A DNA stretch of 64,000 bases from Hydrogenophaga taeniospiralis CCUG 15921 (GTDB taxonomy: Bacteria > Pseudomonadota > Gammaproteobacteria > Burkholderiales > Burkholderiaceae_C), in the NCBI RefSeq assembly GCF_001592305.1, contig NZ_BCWR01000024.1:1-64000 (forward strand), read 5' to 3'. Below are positions 41,832 through 50,045 of this stretch, one piece after another. The position numbers and the translations under genes are program-made. Numbering within the stretch: position 1 is the first letter of the stretch; each line of letters opens with the position of its first letter. A model generated the notes under the pieces. The model had not been told where the DNA came from, ran no database searches, and saw nothing but the letters and a program-made list of their open reading frames with translations.

Positions 41832-43907
41832 ATGTCCCACGGCCTGAACCTTGCCCAACTCGAAGCCGTGAACCACCTGGGGGGGCCTTGCCTGGTGCTG
41901 GCCGGGGCCGGTTCGGGCAAGACGCGGGTGATCACGCACAAGATCGGCCGGCTGATCCAGGCGGGCCTGGCGGCGGACCGCATCGCCGCCATCACCTTCA
42001 CCAACAAGGCCGCGAGCGAAATGCGCGAACGTGCCGGCCAGTTGGTGGGCCGCGACGCCCGAAAAGTGCTGATCTGCACCTTTCACGCGCTGGGCGTGCG
42101 CCTGCTGCGCGAAGACGGCACGGCGCTGGGCCTGAAGAAGCAGTTCTCCATCCTCGACACCGACGACATCACCAGCCTGCTCAAGGACTGCGGCGGCACC
42201 ACCGACGCGGCCACCGCGCGCGGCTGGCAATGGACCATCAGCGCCTGGAAGAGCGCGGGCATGAACTCGGCCCAGGCGCTGGCCGCCGCGAAAGACGAAG
42301 ACGAGCGCGTCACCGCCACCATCATGGCGCGCTACGAAGAGCGCCTCACCGCCTACCAGAGCGTGGACTTCGACGACCTGATCAGCCTGCCGCTCAAGCT
42401 GCTGAGCGAACACGACGACGTGCGCGAGCGCTGGCAGAAGAAGATGGGCCATGTGCTGGTGGACGAGTACCAGGACACCAACGCCACCCAGTACGAGCTG
42501 TTGAAGCTGCTGGTGGGCGAACGCGCGCGCTTCACCGCCGTGGGCGACGACGACCAGTCCATTTACGGCTGGCGCGGCGCCACGCTGGACAACCTGAAAC
42601 GGCTGCCGCAGGATTTTCCCGAGCTCAAGGTCATCAAGCTGGAGCAGAACTACCGCTCCACCAGCGCCATCCTGCGCGCGGCCAACAACGTGATCGGGCC
42701 CAACCCCAAGCTGTTTCCCAAGACGCTGTGGAGCGACCTGGGGGAAGGCGAGCCGGTGCGCGTGGTCGACGCTGACAACGAAGAACACGAGGCCGAGCGC
42801 GCGGTGGCGCGCATCCAGAGTCTGCAGGCCAGCTCGCAGCACAAAGAGTGGCGCGACTTCGCCATCCTCTACCGCGCCAACCACATGGCGCGCTCCTTCG
42901 AGCAGTCGCTGCGCCGGGCCAACATTCCCTACAAGGTCTCGGGCGGCCAGAGCTTTTTCGACAAGGCCGAGATCCGCGACCTTTGCGCCTGGCTGCGCCT
43001 GCTGGTCAACAACAACGATGACCCGGCCTTCCTGCGCTCGGCCACCACGCCCAAGCGCGGCATCGGCCACACCACGCTGCAGGCGCTGGGCAACTTCGCC
43101 ACGCAGTACAAGATCAGCCTGTTCGACGCGCTGTTTTCCCACTCCCTCGGCACCGCCCTGCCCGCGCGCGCCGTGGCCACGCTGCACGAGTTCGGCCGCG
43201 CGGTGAACGACCTCGAATACCGCGCCAGACACACGGTGGGCCACGAGGCGGCGCGCGCCTTCCTCACCGAGTGGCTCAAGGACATCGCCTACGAAAAGCA
43301 CCTGTACGACAGCGAAGACAACGAAAAGGTCGCGGCCGCGCGCTGGACCAACGTGATGGACTTCTGCGACTGGGTGGCCGGGCGCTGCGGCGGCAAGATC
43401 GAAGACGACGCTGGCATCCAGACCGAAACCGAACGCAAGACGCTATTGGAAGTGGTGCAGACCATCGCGCTGATCTCCACACTGAGCGAACGTGAGAAAG
43501 ACCAGAACGTGGTGACGCTCTCCACGCTGCACGCGTCCAAGGGCCTGGAGTGGCCGCACGTGATGCTGGTGGGCGTGAACGAGGGCCTGCTGCCGTTCAA
43601 GATGGACGAAGAGCCCGGCCAGAGCGACGCCGCCGTCGAGAACATGGCCCAGCGCCTGCAGGAAGAGCGCCGCCTGATGTACGTGGGCATCACGCGCGCG
43701 CAGCGCACGCTGGCCGTGAGCTGGCTCAAGCGCCGCAAGAAGGGCCGCGAGAGCATTCCCGGCCAGGCCAGCCGCTTCATCAAGGAAATGGCGCTGGACC
43801 AGAACACCGTCAAGGAAGACCCGCGCGAAAAGCTGCGCGCACTGCGCGCCGAGTTCGCCCAGCGCGCCACCGAACAAGCCGCGCAGAAAGCGGCCGAAAC
43901 CCCATGA
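41832..43907 (+). CDS. rep: Rep-type ATP-dependent DNA helicase
   Basis: A 691-residue superfamily 1A 3'-5' helicase. Walker A AGAGSGKT (about 24-31), TFTNKAASEM, VDEYQDTN, GDDDQSIYGWRGA, NYRSTSAIL, TLHASKGLEW and MYVGITRAQ are in order. Rep helps replication forks pass bound proteins; length and the long 2B region distinguish it from UvrD less certainly, so UvrD-like is the alternative. It is followed by an overlapping small gene. Confidence 0.9.
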   Translation: MSHGLNLAQLEAVNHLGGPCLVLAGAGSGKTRVITHKIGRLIQAGLAADRIAAITFTNKAASEMRERAGQLVGRDARKVLICTFHALGVRLLREDGTALGLKKQFSILDTDDITSLLKDCGGTTDAATARGWQWTISAWKSAGMNSAQALAAAKDEDERVTATIMARYEERLTAYQSVDFDDLISLPLKLLSEHDDVRERWQKKMGHVLVDEYQDTNATQYELLKLLVGERARFTAVGDDDQSIYGWRGATLDNLKRLPQDFPELKVIKLEQNYRSTSAILRAANNVIGPNPKLFPKTLWSDLGEGEPVRVVDADNEEHEAERAVARIQSLQASSQHKEWRDFAILYRANHMARSFEQSLRRANIPYKVSGGQSFFDKAEIRDLCAWLRLLVNNNDDPAFLRSATTPKRGIGHTTLQALGNFATQYKISLFDALFSHSLGTALPARAVATLHEFGRAVNDLEYRARHTVGHEAARAFLTEWLKDIAYEKHLYDSEDNEKVAAARWTNVMDFCDWVAGRCGGKIEDDAGIQTETERKTLLEVVQTIALISTLSEREKDQNVVTLSTLHASKGLEWPHVMLVGVNEGLLPFKMDEEPGQSDAAVENMAQRLQEERRLMYVGITRAQRTLAVSWLKRRKKGRESIPGQASRFIKEMALDQNTVKEDPREKLRALRAEFAQRATEQAAQKAAETP

Positions 43908-44407
43908 AGCGACCACCAAGACCCCTTCGCGCCGGGCTCTGCCTGCTCGGTCTGGCCCTGGCCTGGGCGATGCCCGCCGCTGCGCAAACCCCGCCCGCCC
44001 AGCCCGCGCATGCGGCCACCGCCTGCCCGGCCCTGGACGAAGACCCGGCCCGGCTCCATGGCCTGTGGCAACTCACCCTCTGGCTGCCCGATGGCAGCGA
44101 AGCGGCCCCGGTGTCCACCGGCGCCCTGCTGTTCGAACGCCACCCCGACTACCCGGGCAGCGTGCGCGGCAACCTCAAGCGCTCCACCGAAGGCCACGAC
44201 GTGCTGGCACTGGTGGCGGGCGACGTGAGCGACGGCGTGTTCAACCTCGACGAGTCGGCCGACGGCGTGGCCATGGACGCGGTCTGGACCGGCACCCCGC
44301 AAGACTGCGGACAGGCGATCAGCGGCATACGCCGGCCGGCCGAGGGCCGTGCACCCGGCGTACCGGTGCTCCAGTTTTCATTGCACAAAGCCCCCGGCGG
44401 ACGCTGA
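43904..44407 (+). CDS. Exported protein of unknown function
   Basis: A 167-residue protein with a signal peptide (about 1-28, ending AMPAAAQ). The mature part has two cysteines (ACPALDED and QDCGQAISG) and LHGLWQLTLWLPDG, a beta-rich pattern. I do not recognise the family. Its ATG overlaps the rep stop (ATGA), so it is translationally coupled to the helicase, though a functional link is not evident. Confidence 0.7.
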   Translation: MKRPPRPLRAGLCLLGLALAWAMPAAAQTPPAQPAHAATACPALDEDPARLHGLWQLTLWLPDGSEAAPVSTGALLFERHPDYPGSVRGNLKRSTEGHDVLALVAGDVSDGVFNLDESADGVAMDAVWTGTPQDCGQAISGIRRPAEGRAPGVPVLQFSLHKAPGGR

Positions 44408-44504
44408 TCTCCCGCGGGTCGGGTGAAGGCGTGGCGGCACACGCACGCCCCACGGAAAACACTATGACAGCCATAGCTCGTTCCTATCGAGAACGGCCAA
44501 CGGG

Positions 44505-44518
44505 TTGACCCCGATCAA
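44505..44518 (+). promoter_or_regulatory. FNR/ANR-type box before the cytochrome c peroxidase gene
   Basis: TTGACCCCGATCAA matches the palindromic TTGAY-N4-RTCAA consensus exactly. Its centre is about 41 bp before a start point inferred from TAGAGT (44541-44546) as the -10 element, the class II activation position. Oxygen-limited control of this peroxidase is therefore likely. Confidence 0.65.
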
Positions 44519-44629
44519 ACAACACCAGGGTTTACCCCCATAGAGTGGGCCCGTCACAAGCGACCGTCTGCGGACAGACACACCGCCACCTCTGCCGTGA
44601 CTCTTCTGACACTCTGCAAAGGAAATACC

Positions 44630-45640
44630 TTGAAAACCACGACATCTCTCCCATCGGCCATGCGCAGCCTGGCCATCGCAGCGATCCTGGTCAGCGGCTC
44701 CGCCATGGCGCAGAACACCGAACCGGTGTCCCCCGTTCCCGCCCACAAGGCGGTGAATCCCGCCGCCGTGGAACTCGGCAAGAAGCTATTTTTTGATCCG
44801 CGCCTGTCCAAGTCCGGCTTCATCTCCTGCAACAGCTGCCACAACCTGAGTCTCGGCGGCACCGACAACCTGAAGACCTCCATCGGACACAACTGGCAAC
44901 AAGGCCCGATCAACTCGCCCACGGTGCTGAACTCACGCCTGAACCTCGCGCAGTTCTGGGACGGCCGCGCCAAAGACCTGAAGGAACAGGCCGGCGGCCC
45001 CATCGCCAACCCGGGCGAAATGGCCTTCACGCACGAGCTGGCCATCGAGACGCTGAAGTCCATCCCCGGCTACGTGGAAGAGTTCAAGCAGGTCTTCAAG
45101 ACCGACCGGCTCAGCATCGACGAGGTGACCACCGCGATCGCCGCGTTCGAAGAGACCCTGGTCACACCCAACTCGCGTTTCGACCAGTGGCTCGACGGGG
45201 ACAAGAAGGCACTGACAAAGGACGAGCTTGCCGGCTACCAGCTCTTCAAGGACAGCGGCTGCGTGGCCTGCCACAACGGTCCCAACCTGGGCGGCAACTC
45301 GTTCCAGAAGATGGGCGTGGTGCAGGCCTACAAGACCGCCAGCACCGCCGAAGGCCGCAAGGGCGTGACCGGCAAGGACGCCGACCGCCTGAACTTCAAG
45401 GTGCCGACGCTGCGCAACGTGGAACTGACCTACCCCTACTTCCACGACGGTGAAGCCGCCACGCTGGCCTCCGCCGTGGACCTGATGGGACGCCTGCAGC
45501 TGGGCCGCGAGTTCAGCAAGGACGAGAACGCCAAGATCGTGGCCTTCCTCAAGACCCTGACCGGCCAGCAGCCCCAGATCGCGCTGCCGATCATGCCGCC
45601 CTCGACCGACAAGACGCCCAAACCCCGTCCGTTCAACTGA
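44630..45640 (+). CDS. Diheme cytochrome c peroxidase
   Basis: A 336-residue periplasmic peroxidase reducing hydrogen peroxide with electrons from cytochrome c or azurin. A signal peptide (about 1-28, ending SGSAMAQ) is followed by two heme sites, C67-NSC-H71 and C211-VAC-H215. GKKLFFDPRLS and FKVPTLRNVELTYPYFHDG are CcpA/MauG-family landmarks. The start is TTG at 44630 with AAAGGA six bases upstream; a GTG at 44597 lacks such a site and would disturb the signal peptide. An FNR-type box precedes it. MauG-like activity is an alternative. Confidence 0.9.
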   Translation: MKTTTSLPSAMRSLAIAAILVSGSAMAQNTEPVSPVPAHKAVNPAAVELGKKLFFDPRLSKSGFISCNSCHNLSLGGTDNLKTSIGHNWQQGPINSPTVLNSRLNLAQFWDGRAKDLKEQAGGPIANPGEMAFTHELAIETLKSIPGYVEEFKQVFKTDRLSIDEVTTAIAAFEETLVTPNSRFDQWLDGDKKALTKDELAGYQLFKDSGCVACHNGPNLGGNSFQKMGVVQAYKTASTAEGRKGVTGKDADRLNFKVPTLRNVELTYPYFHDGEAATLASAVDLMGRLQLGREFSKDENAKIVAFLKTLTGQQPQIALPIMPPSTDKTPKPRPFN

Positions 45641-45657
45641 ACGCAGGAACACGCCAG

Positions 45658-45701
45658 CCCCGCCGCCCGAAGGCGCGGCAACGCGCCTTCGGGCGGCGGG
45701 G
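45658..45701. terminator. Long hairpin after the peroxidase gene
   Basis: A 20-bp perfect stem (45658-45677 with 45682-45701) and a GCAA tetraloop follow the stop by 17 bp. There is no T-run after it, so it is a terminator-like or mRNA-stabilising structure rather than a textbook intrinsic terminator. Confidence 0.65.
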
Positions 45702-45788
45702 TAACGGAAAAGGGCCGTAACGGCCGCGCCTGTTCGCCACAGGCGCGCGCTGTCACAATCGCGCTTCGTTGAGAGAAAGGCCCACAAC

Positions 45789-46169
45789 ATGTTTCGCTCC
45801 CTGTTGAAATCGAAAATCCACCGGGTCGCGGTCACGCACTGCGAACTGCACTACGAAGGCTCATGCGCCATTGACGAGAACCTGCTGGAAGCGGCCAACA
45901 TCGTCGAGAACGAACAGATCCACATCTGGAACATCAACAACGGCGAGCGCTTCACCACCTACGCGATCAAGGGCCAGCGCGGCACCGGCATGATTTCCGT
46001 GAACGGATCGGCCGCACGCCGCGCCGCCGTGGGCGACCTGATCATCATCGCCGCCTTCGCCCAGGTGCACGAAGACCAGGTAGCCACGCACAAGCCGCAG
46101 CTGGTGTTCGTGGACGAGGCCAACCGCCAGATGGAACTGCGCCACAAAGTGCCCACCCAACAGCTCTGA
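45789..46169 (+). CDS. panD: Aspartate 1-decarboxylase
   Basis: A 126-residue pyruvoyl enzyme making beta-alanine for pantothenate and coenzyme A. The proenzyme self-cleaves between G24 and S25 in HYEGSCAID to form the pyruvoyl group; K9, Y22 and the N-terminal MFRSLLKSKIHRV are as in the family. AGAAAGG precedes the ATG. It stands alone; panB and panC are not in view. A strong terminator follows. Confidence 0.96.
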   Translation: MFRSLLKSKIHRVAVTHCELHYEGSCAIDENLLEAANIVENEQIHIWNINNGERFTTYAIKGQRGTGMISVNGSAARRAAVGDLIIIAAFAQVHEDQVATHKPQLVFVDEANRQMELRHKVPTQQL

Positions 46170-46182
46170 AGAGGCCAGAAAC

Positions 46183-46217
46183 AAAAAAGCCCGCCACCAA
46201 AAGGTAGCGGGCTTTTT
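46183..46217. terminator. Bidirectional terminator between panD and tRNA-Phe
   Basis: GCCCGC (46189-46194) pairs with GCGGGC (46207-46212), with an ACC/GGT extension inside and an AAAA loop. TTTTT follows on the plus strand and an A-run precedes it, so it can stop transcription from both sides. Confidence 0.85.
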
Positions 46218-46225
46218 CCTGTGTT

Positions 46226-46301
46226 TGGTGGCCTGGGACGGAATCGAACCATCGACACGCGGATTTTCAATCCGCTGCTCTACCAACTGAGCTACCGGGC
46301 C
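46226..46301 (-). tRNA. tRNA-Phe (GAA anticodon)
   Basis: A 76-nt gene with encoded CCA. D stem GCTC/GAGC, anticodon stem GCGGA/TCCGC with loop TTGAAAA (anticodon GAA), and T arm GATGG-TTCGATT-CCGTC are all good. The acceptor stem GGCCCGG/CCAGGCC has one C-A mismatch at pair 5-68, unusual for this tRNA. A panD terminator faces its 3' end. Confidence 0.95.
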
Positions 46302-46356
46302 AAAGAGAAGCGGAAGTATAGCAGCTTCGCAGGCCGATTTTTCGGCCCGATGCCAC

Positions 46357-47052
46357 TCAGAGTGCGCTGCGCTTGCTGCGGGCCAGGTCCACGCCGAGCT
46401 GCTTGAGCTTGCGGTAGAGGTGGGTGCGTTCCAGACCGGTTTTTTCGGCCACGCGGGTCATGGAGCCAGACTCCTTGGCCAGGTGGTATTCGAAATAGGC
46501 TTTCTCGAACTCGTCGCGCGATTCGCGCAGCGGGCCTTCGAGGTTGAACGAGCGCATGGACTGCGGGCCCATGTCCATCACCACTGGTTCGGGCAGGCTG
46601 CCACCGGTCATGGCGACTTCGACGGTGAGGTCGACCATGGGCAGGGCGCCGTTCTTGACGGGCGCCATCAGGCTGCTGGGCTTGGCCACCGCCTTGTTCA
46701 GGCCCAGGTCCACCGCCTTGAGCAGCTTTTGCAGGGTGATGGGTTTTTCGAGAAATGCGGTGGCGCCGATGCGCGTGGCTTCGACGGCGGTGTCGATGGT
46801 CGCGTGGCCGCTCATCATGATCACCGGCATGGAGAGCAGGCCGGTGCTGGCCCATTCCTTGAGCAGGGTCACGCCGTCGGTGTCGGGCATCCAGATGTCG
46901 AGCAGCACCAGATCGGGCCGCAACATGGCGCGCACGGAACGGGCCTGGGCGGCGTTTTCGGCCAGTTCGACCGTGTGTCCCTCGTCGTTGAGGATCTCCG
47001 AAAGCAGGTCCCGGATCCCCAGTTCATCGTCTACGACCAGAATAGTTGCCAT
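46357..47052 (-). CDS. NtrX-like response regulator lacking the AAA+ domain
   Basis: A 231-residue regulator. The receiver domain (about 1-120) has DD at 8-9, phospho-acceptor D52 in LLDIWMPDTDG and K in FLEKPITL. A linker is followed by a Fis-type helix-turn-helix (about 190-228: SMTRVAEKTGLERTHLYRKLKQLGV). Classical NtrX carries a sigma-54-interacting AAA+ ATPase between these; here only about 70 residues of linker exist. The receiver and HTH resemble NtrX and it follows an NtrY-like kinase by 30 bp, so the pair likely works together, but not by standard sigma-54 activation. Confidence 0.85.
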   Translation of the reverse strand: MATILVVDDELGIRDLLSEILNDEGHTVELAENAAQARSVRAMLRPDLVLLDIWMPDTDGVTLLKEWASTGLLSMPVIMMSGHATIDTAVEATRIGATAFLEKPITLQKLLKAVDLGLNKAVAKPSSLMAPVKNGALPMVDLTVEVAMTGGSLPEPVVMDMGPQSMRSFNLEGPLRESRDEFEKAYFEYHLAKESGSMTRVAEKTGLERTHLYRKLKQLGVDLARSKRSAL

Positions 47053-47082
47053 GGCGTGCAGTGTGCCCCTCAGTACATGTTG

Positions 47083-49332
47083 TCAATTCGCAACTGCGAA
47101 TGATAACGACACTTGCGCGCCCACCACCTTGCCGTCGATCAACAGATTGGACAAGTCGACCCGGCCACCGTGTTCATCCATCATTTTCTTGACCACGGCC
47201 AGGCCCAGCCCGGTGCCCTTGACCTTGGTGGTCACGTAGGGTTCGAAGGCGCGCTTGAGGATGTGTTCGGCGAACCCGGGGCCGTGATCCACCACGGACA
47301 GGCGCACCCAGTTGCCCTTGTCGGACAGGCGCGTGCGCAGCAGCACCTCGGCGCCGGGGTGGCCGGCCATGGCGTCCTGCGCGTTCTGCACCAGGTTGTG
47401 CAGCATCTGGCGCACCTGCTGGGGGTCGGCCTGCACCGGCGGGCAGTCGGGGGAGAGTTCGTGCCGCACCGGGACGGCGGCGTGGTCGTAGAGGCTCAGG
47501 ATGTCACGCACCAGGGCGTTGAGGTCGGTGCGGGTGAGCTGGGCCGCGGGCAGGCGCGCGTAATCGCGGAACTCGTTGACCAGGCGCTTCATGGCATCGA
47601 CCTGGTCGACGATGGTGCGCACCGACTTGTTCAGGATGGCCTGCTCGGGCGGCTGCACCTTGCCTTCGAGCTTCATGGCCAGGCGTTCGGCCGAGAGCTG
47701 GATCGGGGTGAGCGGGTTCTTGATCTCGTGCGCCAGACGCCGTGCCACCTCGCCCCAGGCCTGTGCGCGCTGCGCGGAGACCATCTCGGAGACGTCGTCG
47801 AACACCAGCAGGCGCTCGTTGTTGGGCAGCAAGGCGCCGCGGGCGATGAGGGTGATGCCTTCGTCGAAGGGCGTGGCGCCGTCGGCCCGGAGTTCGAACG
47901 ACTGCTGCCAGTAACCGCCCTCGTGCGGGGTCTGCTCGGACAGGAAGCGCTCGAACTGCTGCAACACCCCCGAGGCAAAGGGCTCCAGCCCGGGCACGTC
48001 GACCAGCGGGGTTCCCAGGTGCAGGGCCAGGGGCGTGCGCAGGATGCGCTCGGCGCCGGGGTTGACGCTGTGCACCCGCCCTTCTTCGTCCAGCACCACC
48101 ACGCCGGCGGTGAGGTTGTCCAGGATGGTCTGCAGGTTGCCGCGCGCCGCGTCGACCTGCGCCATGCTGCGCTGCACGTCGGCACGCGCGTCCGACAGGT
48201 CCTGCGTCATGCGGGCAAAGGTCCGGGTGAGCCCGGCGAGTTCATCGCGCGCGGCCAGCGAGCGCTTGGGGGCGAGGTTGCCGGCGGCCACTTCGCGCAT
48301 GCCCTCGGCCAGCACGAGCAGGGGGCGCACCAGCTGGTTGCCCAGCAGCACCGCCAGCAGCACCGCGCCGAACACCGCCAGGAACAAGGCCAGCGTGAGC
48401 GTGCCGATGTACATGCGGCGCAGCCCCTCACGGGCCAGCGCCCGCTCCTGGTATTCCCGGTTCGCCTGTTGCACGGCCAGGGCGTCGGTCACCAGGGCGG
48501 CCGCCAGCGGCACGACCACCTGCAGGTACCGCGGCTCGGCATCGAAGCCAAACCCCGGGGAACTGACCAGGGCCAGCACCTTGATGCGGGCGCGCCCGGC
48601 GGCCAGCACGGCTTCGAGCTCGCCGTCGCCGCCTTCTTCCAGGCCTTCGATCTGCGCGGCCACCCGCACCGTGCGCAGGTTGCGCAGCTGCGCAAGGCTG
48701 GGGCGCTCGGGGTTGATGTCAAAGCGCGACTCCCCCGAACTGGCCAGCGCCTGACCGGAGGCGCCCCACAGCACCAGGTCGCTGGCCCCGAGTTGCTCGC
48801 GCAGGCGCTCCAGCGCCAGTACGGACGAGGCGTTGGGCACCCGGGCCAGGCCCTCGGCGGCCATGCGGGTCTTGCTGCTGACATCGGCGGTCAGGGTGTC
48901 GAGCGCGGTGCGCCCCAGGTTCAGGCCCGCATTGAGCGCGGCTTCCACGCGCACGTCGAACCAGCTCTCGATGGAACGCGAGACGAACTGGTAGGACACG
49001 GTGTAGATCAGCAACCCGGGCAACACCCCCACTAGCCCGATGATGCCGGCGAGCTTGACCAGCAGCCGGCTGCCGAACTTGCCCCGCTTCAACCGCATCG
49101 CCAGCCGCACCACCAGCCACAGGATGATCAGCAGCAGAATGGCGGCCACGGCCGCGTTGATCCCCACCAGCCAGGCGAAATTCTGCTCGTACAGCGCCCG
49201 GTTGCGGGTGGCCAGCGTGAGCAGGAACAGCAGCACCATGCCCACACCGGCGATGAACACCAGCGCCGCGGCGAACGCCCAGCGCGCCGGGGCGGTGCGT
49301 TTTTTCGGTGGATGGGTGTCGCTGGGGCTCAC
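47083..49332 (-). CDS. NtrY-like membrane sensor histidine kinase
   Basis: A 749-residue kinase. Two helices (about 18-40 and 54-76) and a third near 92-110 precede a periplasmic sensor region, then a helix near 290-315 leads to HAMP (about 315-365). PAS (about 375-480) follows, then HisKA with RRLAHEIKNPLTPIQLSAERL and HATPase with NLVQNAQDAM, DHGPGF and GTGLGLAVV. This architecture matches NtrY of nitrogen/redox-responsive NtrY-NtrX pairs. It starts with GTG at 49332, 19 bp after the DUF4390 gene. Confidence 0.87.
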   Translation of the reverse strand: MSPSDTHPPKKRTAPARWAFAAALVFIAGVGMVLLFLLTLATRNRALYEQNFAWLVGINAAVAAILLLIILWLVVRLAMRLKRGKFGSRLLVKLAGIIGLVGVLPGLLIYTVSYQFVSRSIESWFDVRVEAALNAGLNLGRTALDTLTADVSSKTRMAAEGLARVPNASSVLALERLREQLGASDLVLWGASGQALASSGESRFDINPERPSLAQLRNLRTVRVAAQIEGLEEGGDGELEAVLAAGRARIKVLALVSSPGFGFDAEPRYLQVVVPLAAALVTDALAVQQANREYQERALAREGLRRMYIGTLTLALFLAVFGAVLLAVLLGNQLVRPLLVLAEGMREVAAGNLAPKRSLAARDELAGLTRTFARMTQDLSDARADVQRSMAQVDAARGNLQTILDNLTAGVVVLDEEGRVHSVNPGAERILRTPLALHLGTPLVDVPGLEPFASGVLQQFERFLSEQTPHEGGYWQQSFELRADGATPFDEGITLIARGALLPNNERLLVFDDVSEMVSAQRAQAWGEVARRLAHEIKNPLTPIQLSAERLAMKLEGKVQPPEQAILNKSVRTIVDQVDAMKRLVNEFRDYARLPAAQLTRTDLNALVRDILSLYDHAAVPVRHELSPDCPPVQADPQQVRQMLHNLVQNAQDAMAGHPGAEVLLRTRLSDKGNWVRLSVVDHGPGFAEHILKRAFEPYVTTKVKGTGLGLAVVKKMMDEHGGRVDLSNLLIDGKVVGAQVSLSFAVAN

Positions 49333-49351
49333 GGTGCAATGCCCTTCACGC

Positions 49352-50011
49352 TCAGCGCTGAGGTTCGGCCACGTCGGCTTCGTCTTTGTCGGACAGCGGT
49401 TCGGTGGATTTCTCGACTTCGACGTGTTCCGGCACGCGGAGTTCGCGCTGCAGTTCCACTGTCCAGTCGGGCTGGTTCACCATGCCGATCTGGAACGGGC
49501 GTGGCAGCAGCGACAGGTCGAGCCGGAACACCAGTTCGACGCGGTCGGCGCTGTCGGCCGCCGGGCCGTCCGCGATGTGCCAGCGCGAGATCCGCCCCAC
49601 ACCGGCCAGCGCCTCGGCCAGGGTGGCGTAGTTCTGGTGCAGGGCGTATTGCAGCCCCGCCCCGCCGCTGCCGGCCCCCGCATCGTTGGACAAACTCAAA
49701 CGCCAGCGCCGCGTGAGTGGCTGATAGGCCAGGCGCAGCGTGCGCACGGTGCTGGCCACGCGCTTGTCGGTCCAGTACCAGCGCTTGCGGTACACGTCGG
49801 CCTGCCAGACGAAATACAGCGGCACCGACTTCTGCAGGGCGTCTTCGACCGCGTGCGCCGGCGAGAGCCCCAGCCGTGCCGACAGAAACAGCCCCTCGGG
49901 GGTGCGCTGCAGGGCCAGTTGCAGCGTCTCGGGTTCGCGGGCATGGGCCGACCAGGACAGCAACAGGGCCATCCCGCACACACAGACGAAGGTGCGCAGC
50001 CAGCGCCACAC
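49352..50011 (-). CDS. DUF4390 family exported protein
   Basis: A 219-residue protein with an N-terminal hydrophobic signal (WRWLRTFVCVCGMALLL to SAHA) and a beta-rich domain with LSARLGLSPAHAVEDALQKSVPLYFVWQADVYR and WTVELQRELRVPE, which I recognise as DUF4390. Function unknown; it sits between rsmB and ntrY as in many betaproteobacteria. GTG 50011 gives a compact signal peptide 34 bp after rsmB; a longer frame overlapping rsmB is possible. Confidence 0.75.
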   Translation of the reverse strand: MWRWLRTFVCVCGMALLLSWSAHAREPETLQLALQRTPEGLFLSARLGLSPAHAVEDALQKSVPLYFVWQADVYRKRWYWTDKRVASTVRTLRLAYQPLTRRWRLSLSNDAGAGSGGAGLQYALHQNYATLAEALAGVGRISRWHIADGPAADSADRVELVFRLDLSLLPRPFQIGMVNQPDWTVELQRELRVPEHVEVEKSTEPLSDKDEADVAEPQR

Positions 50012-50045
50012 GGGGAGGGTCAGGGATGGGGTGTTCAGCGCGGGG

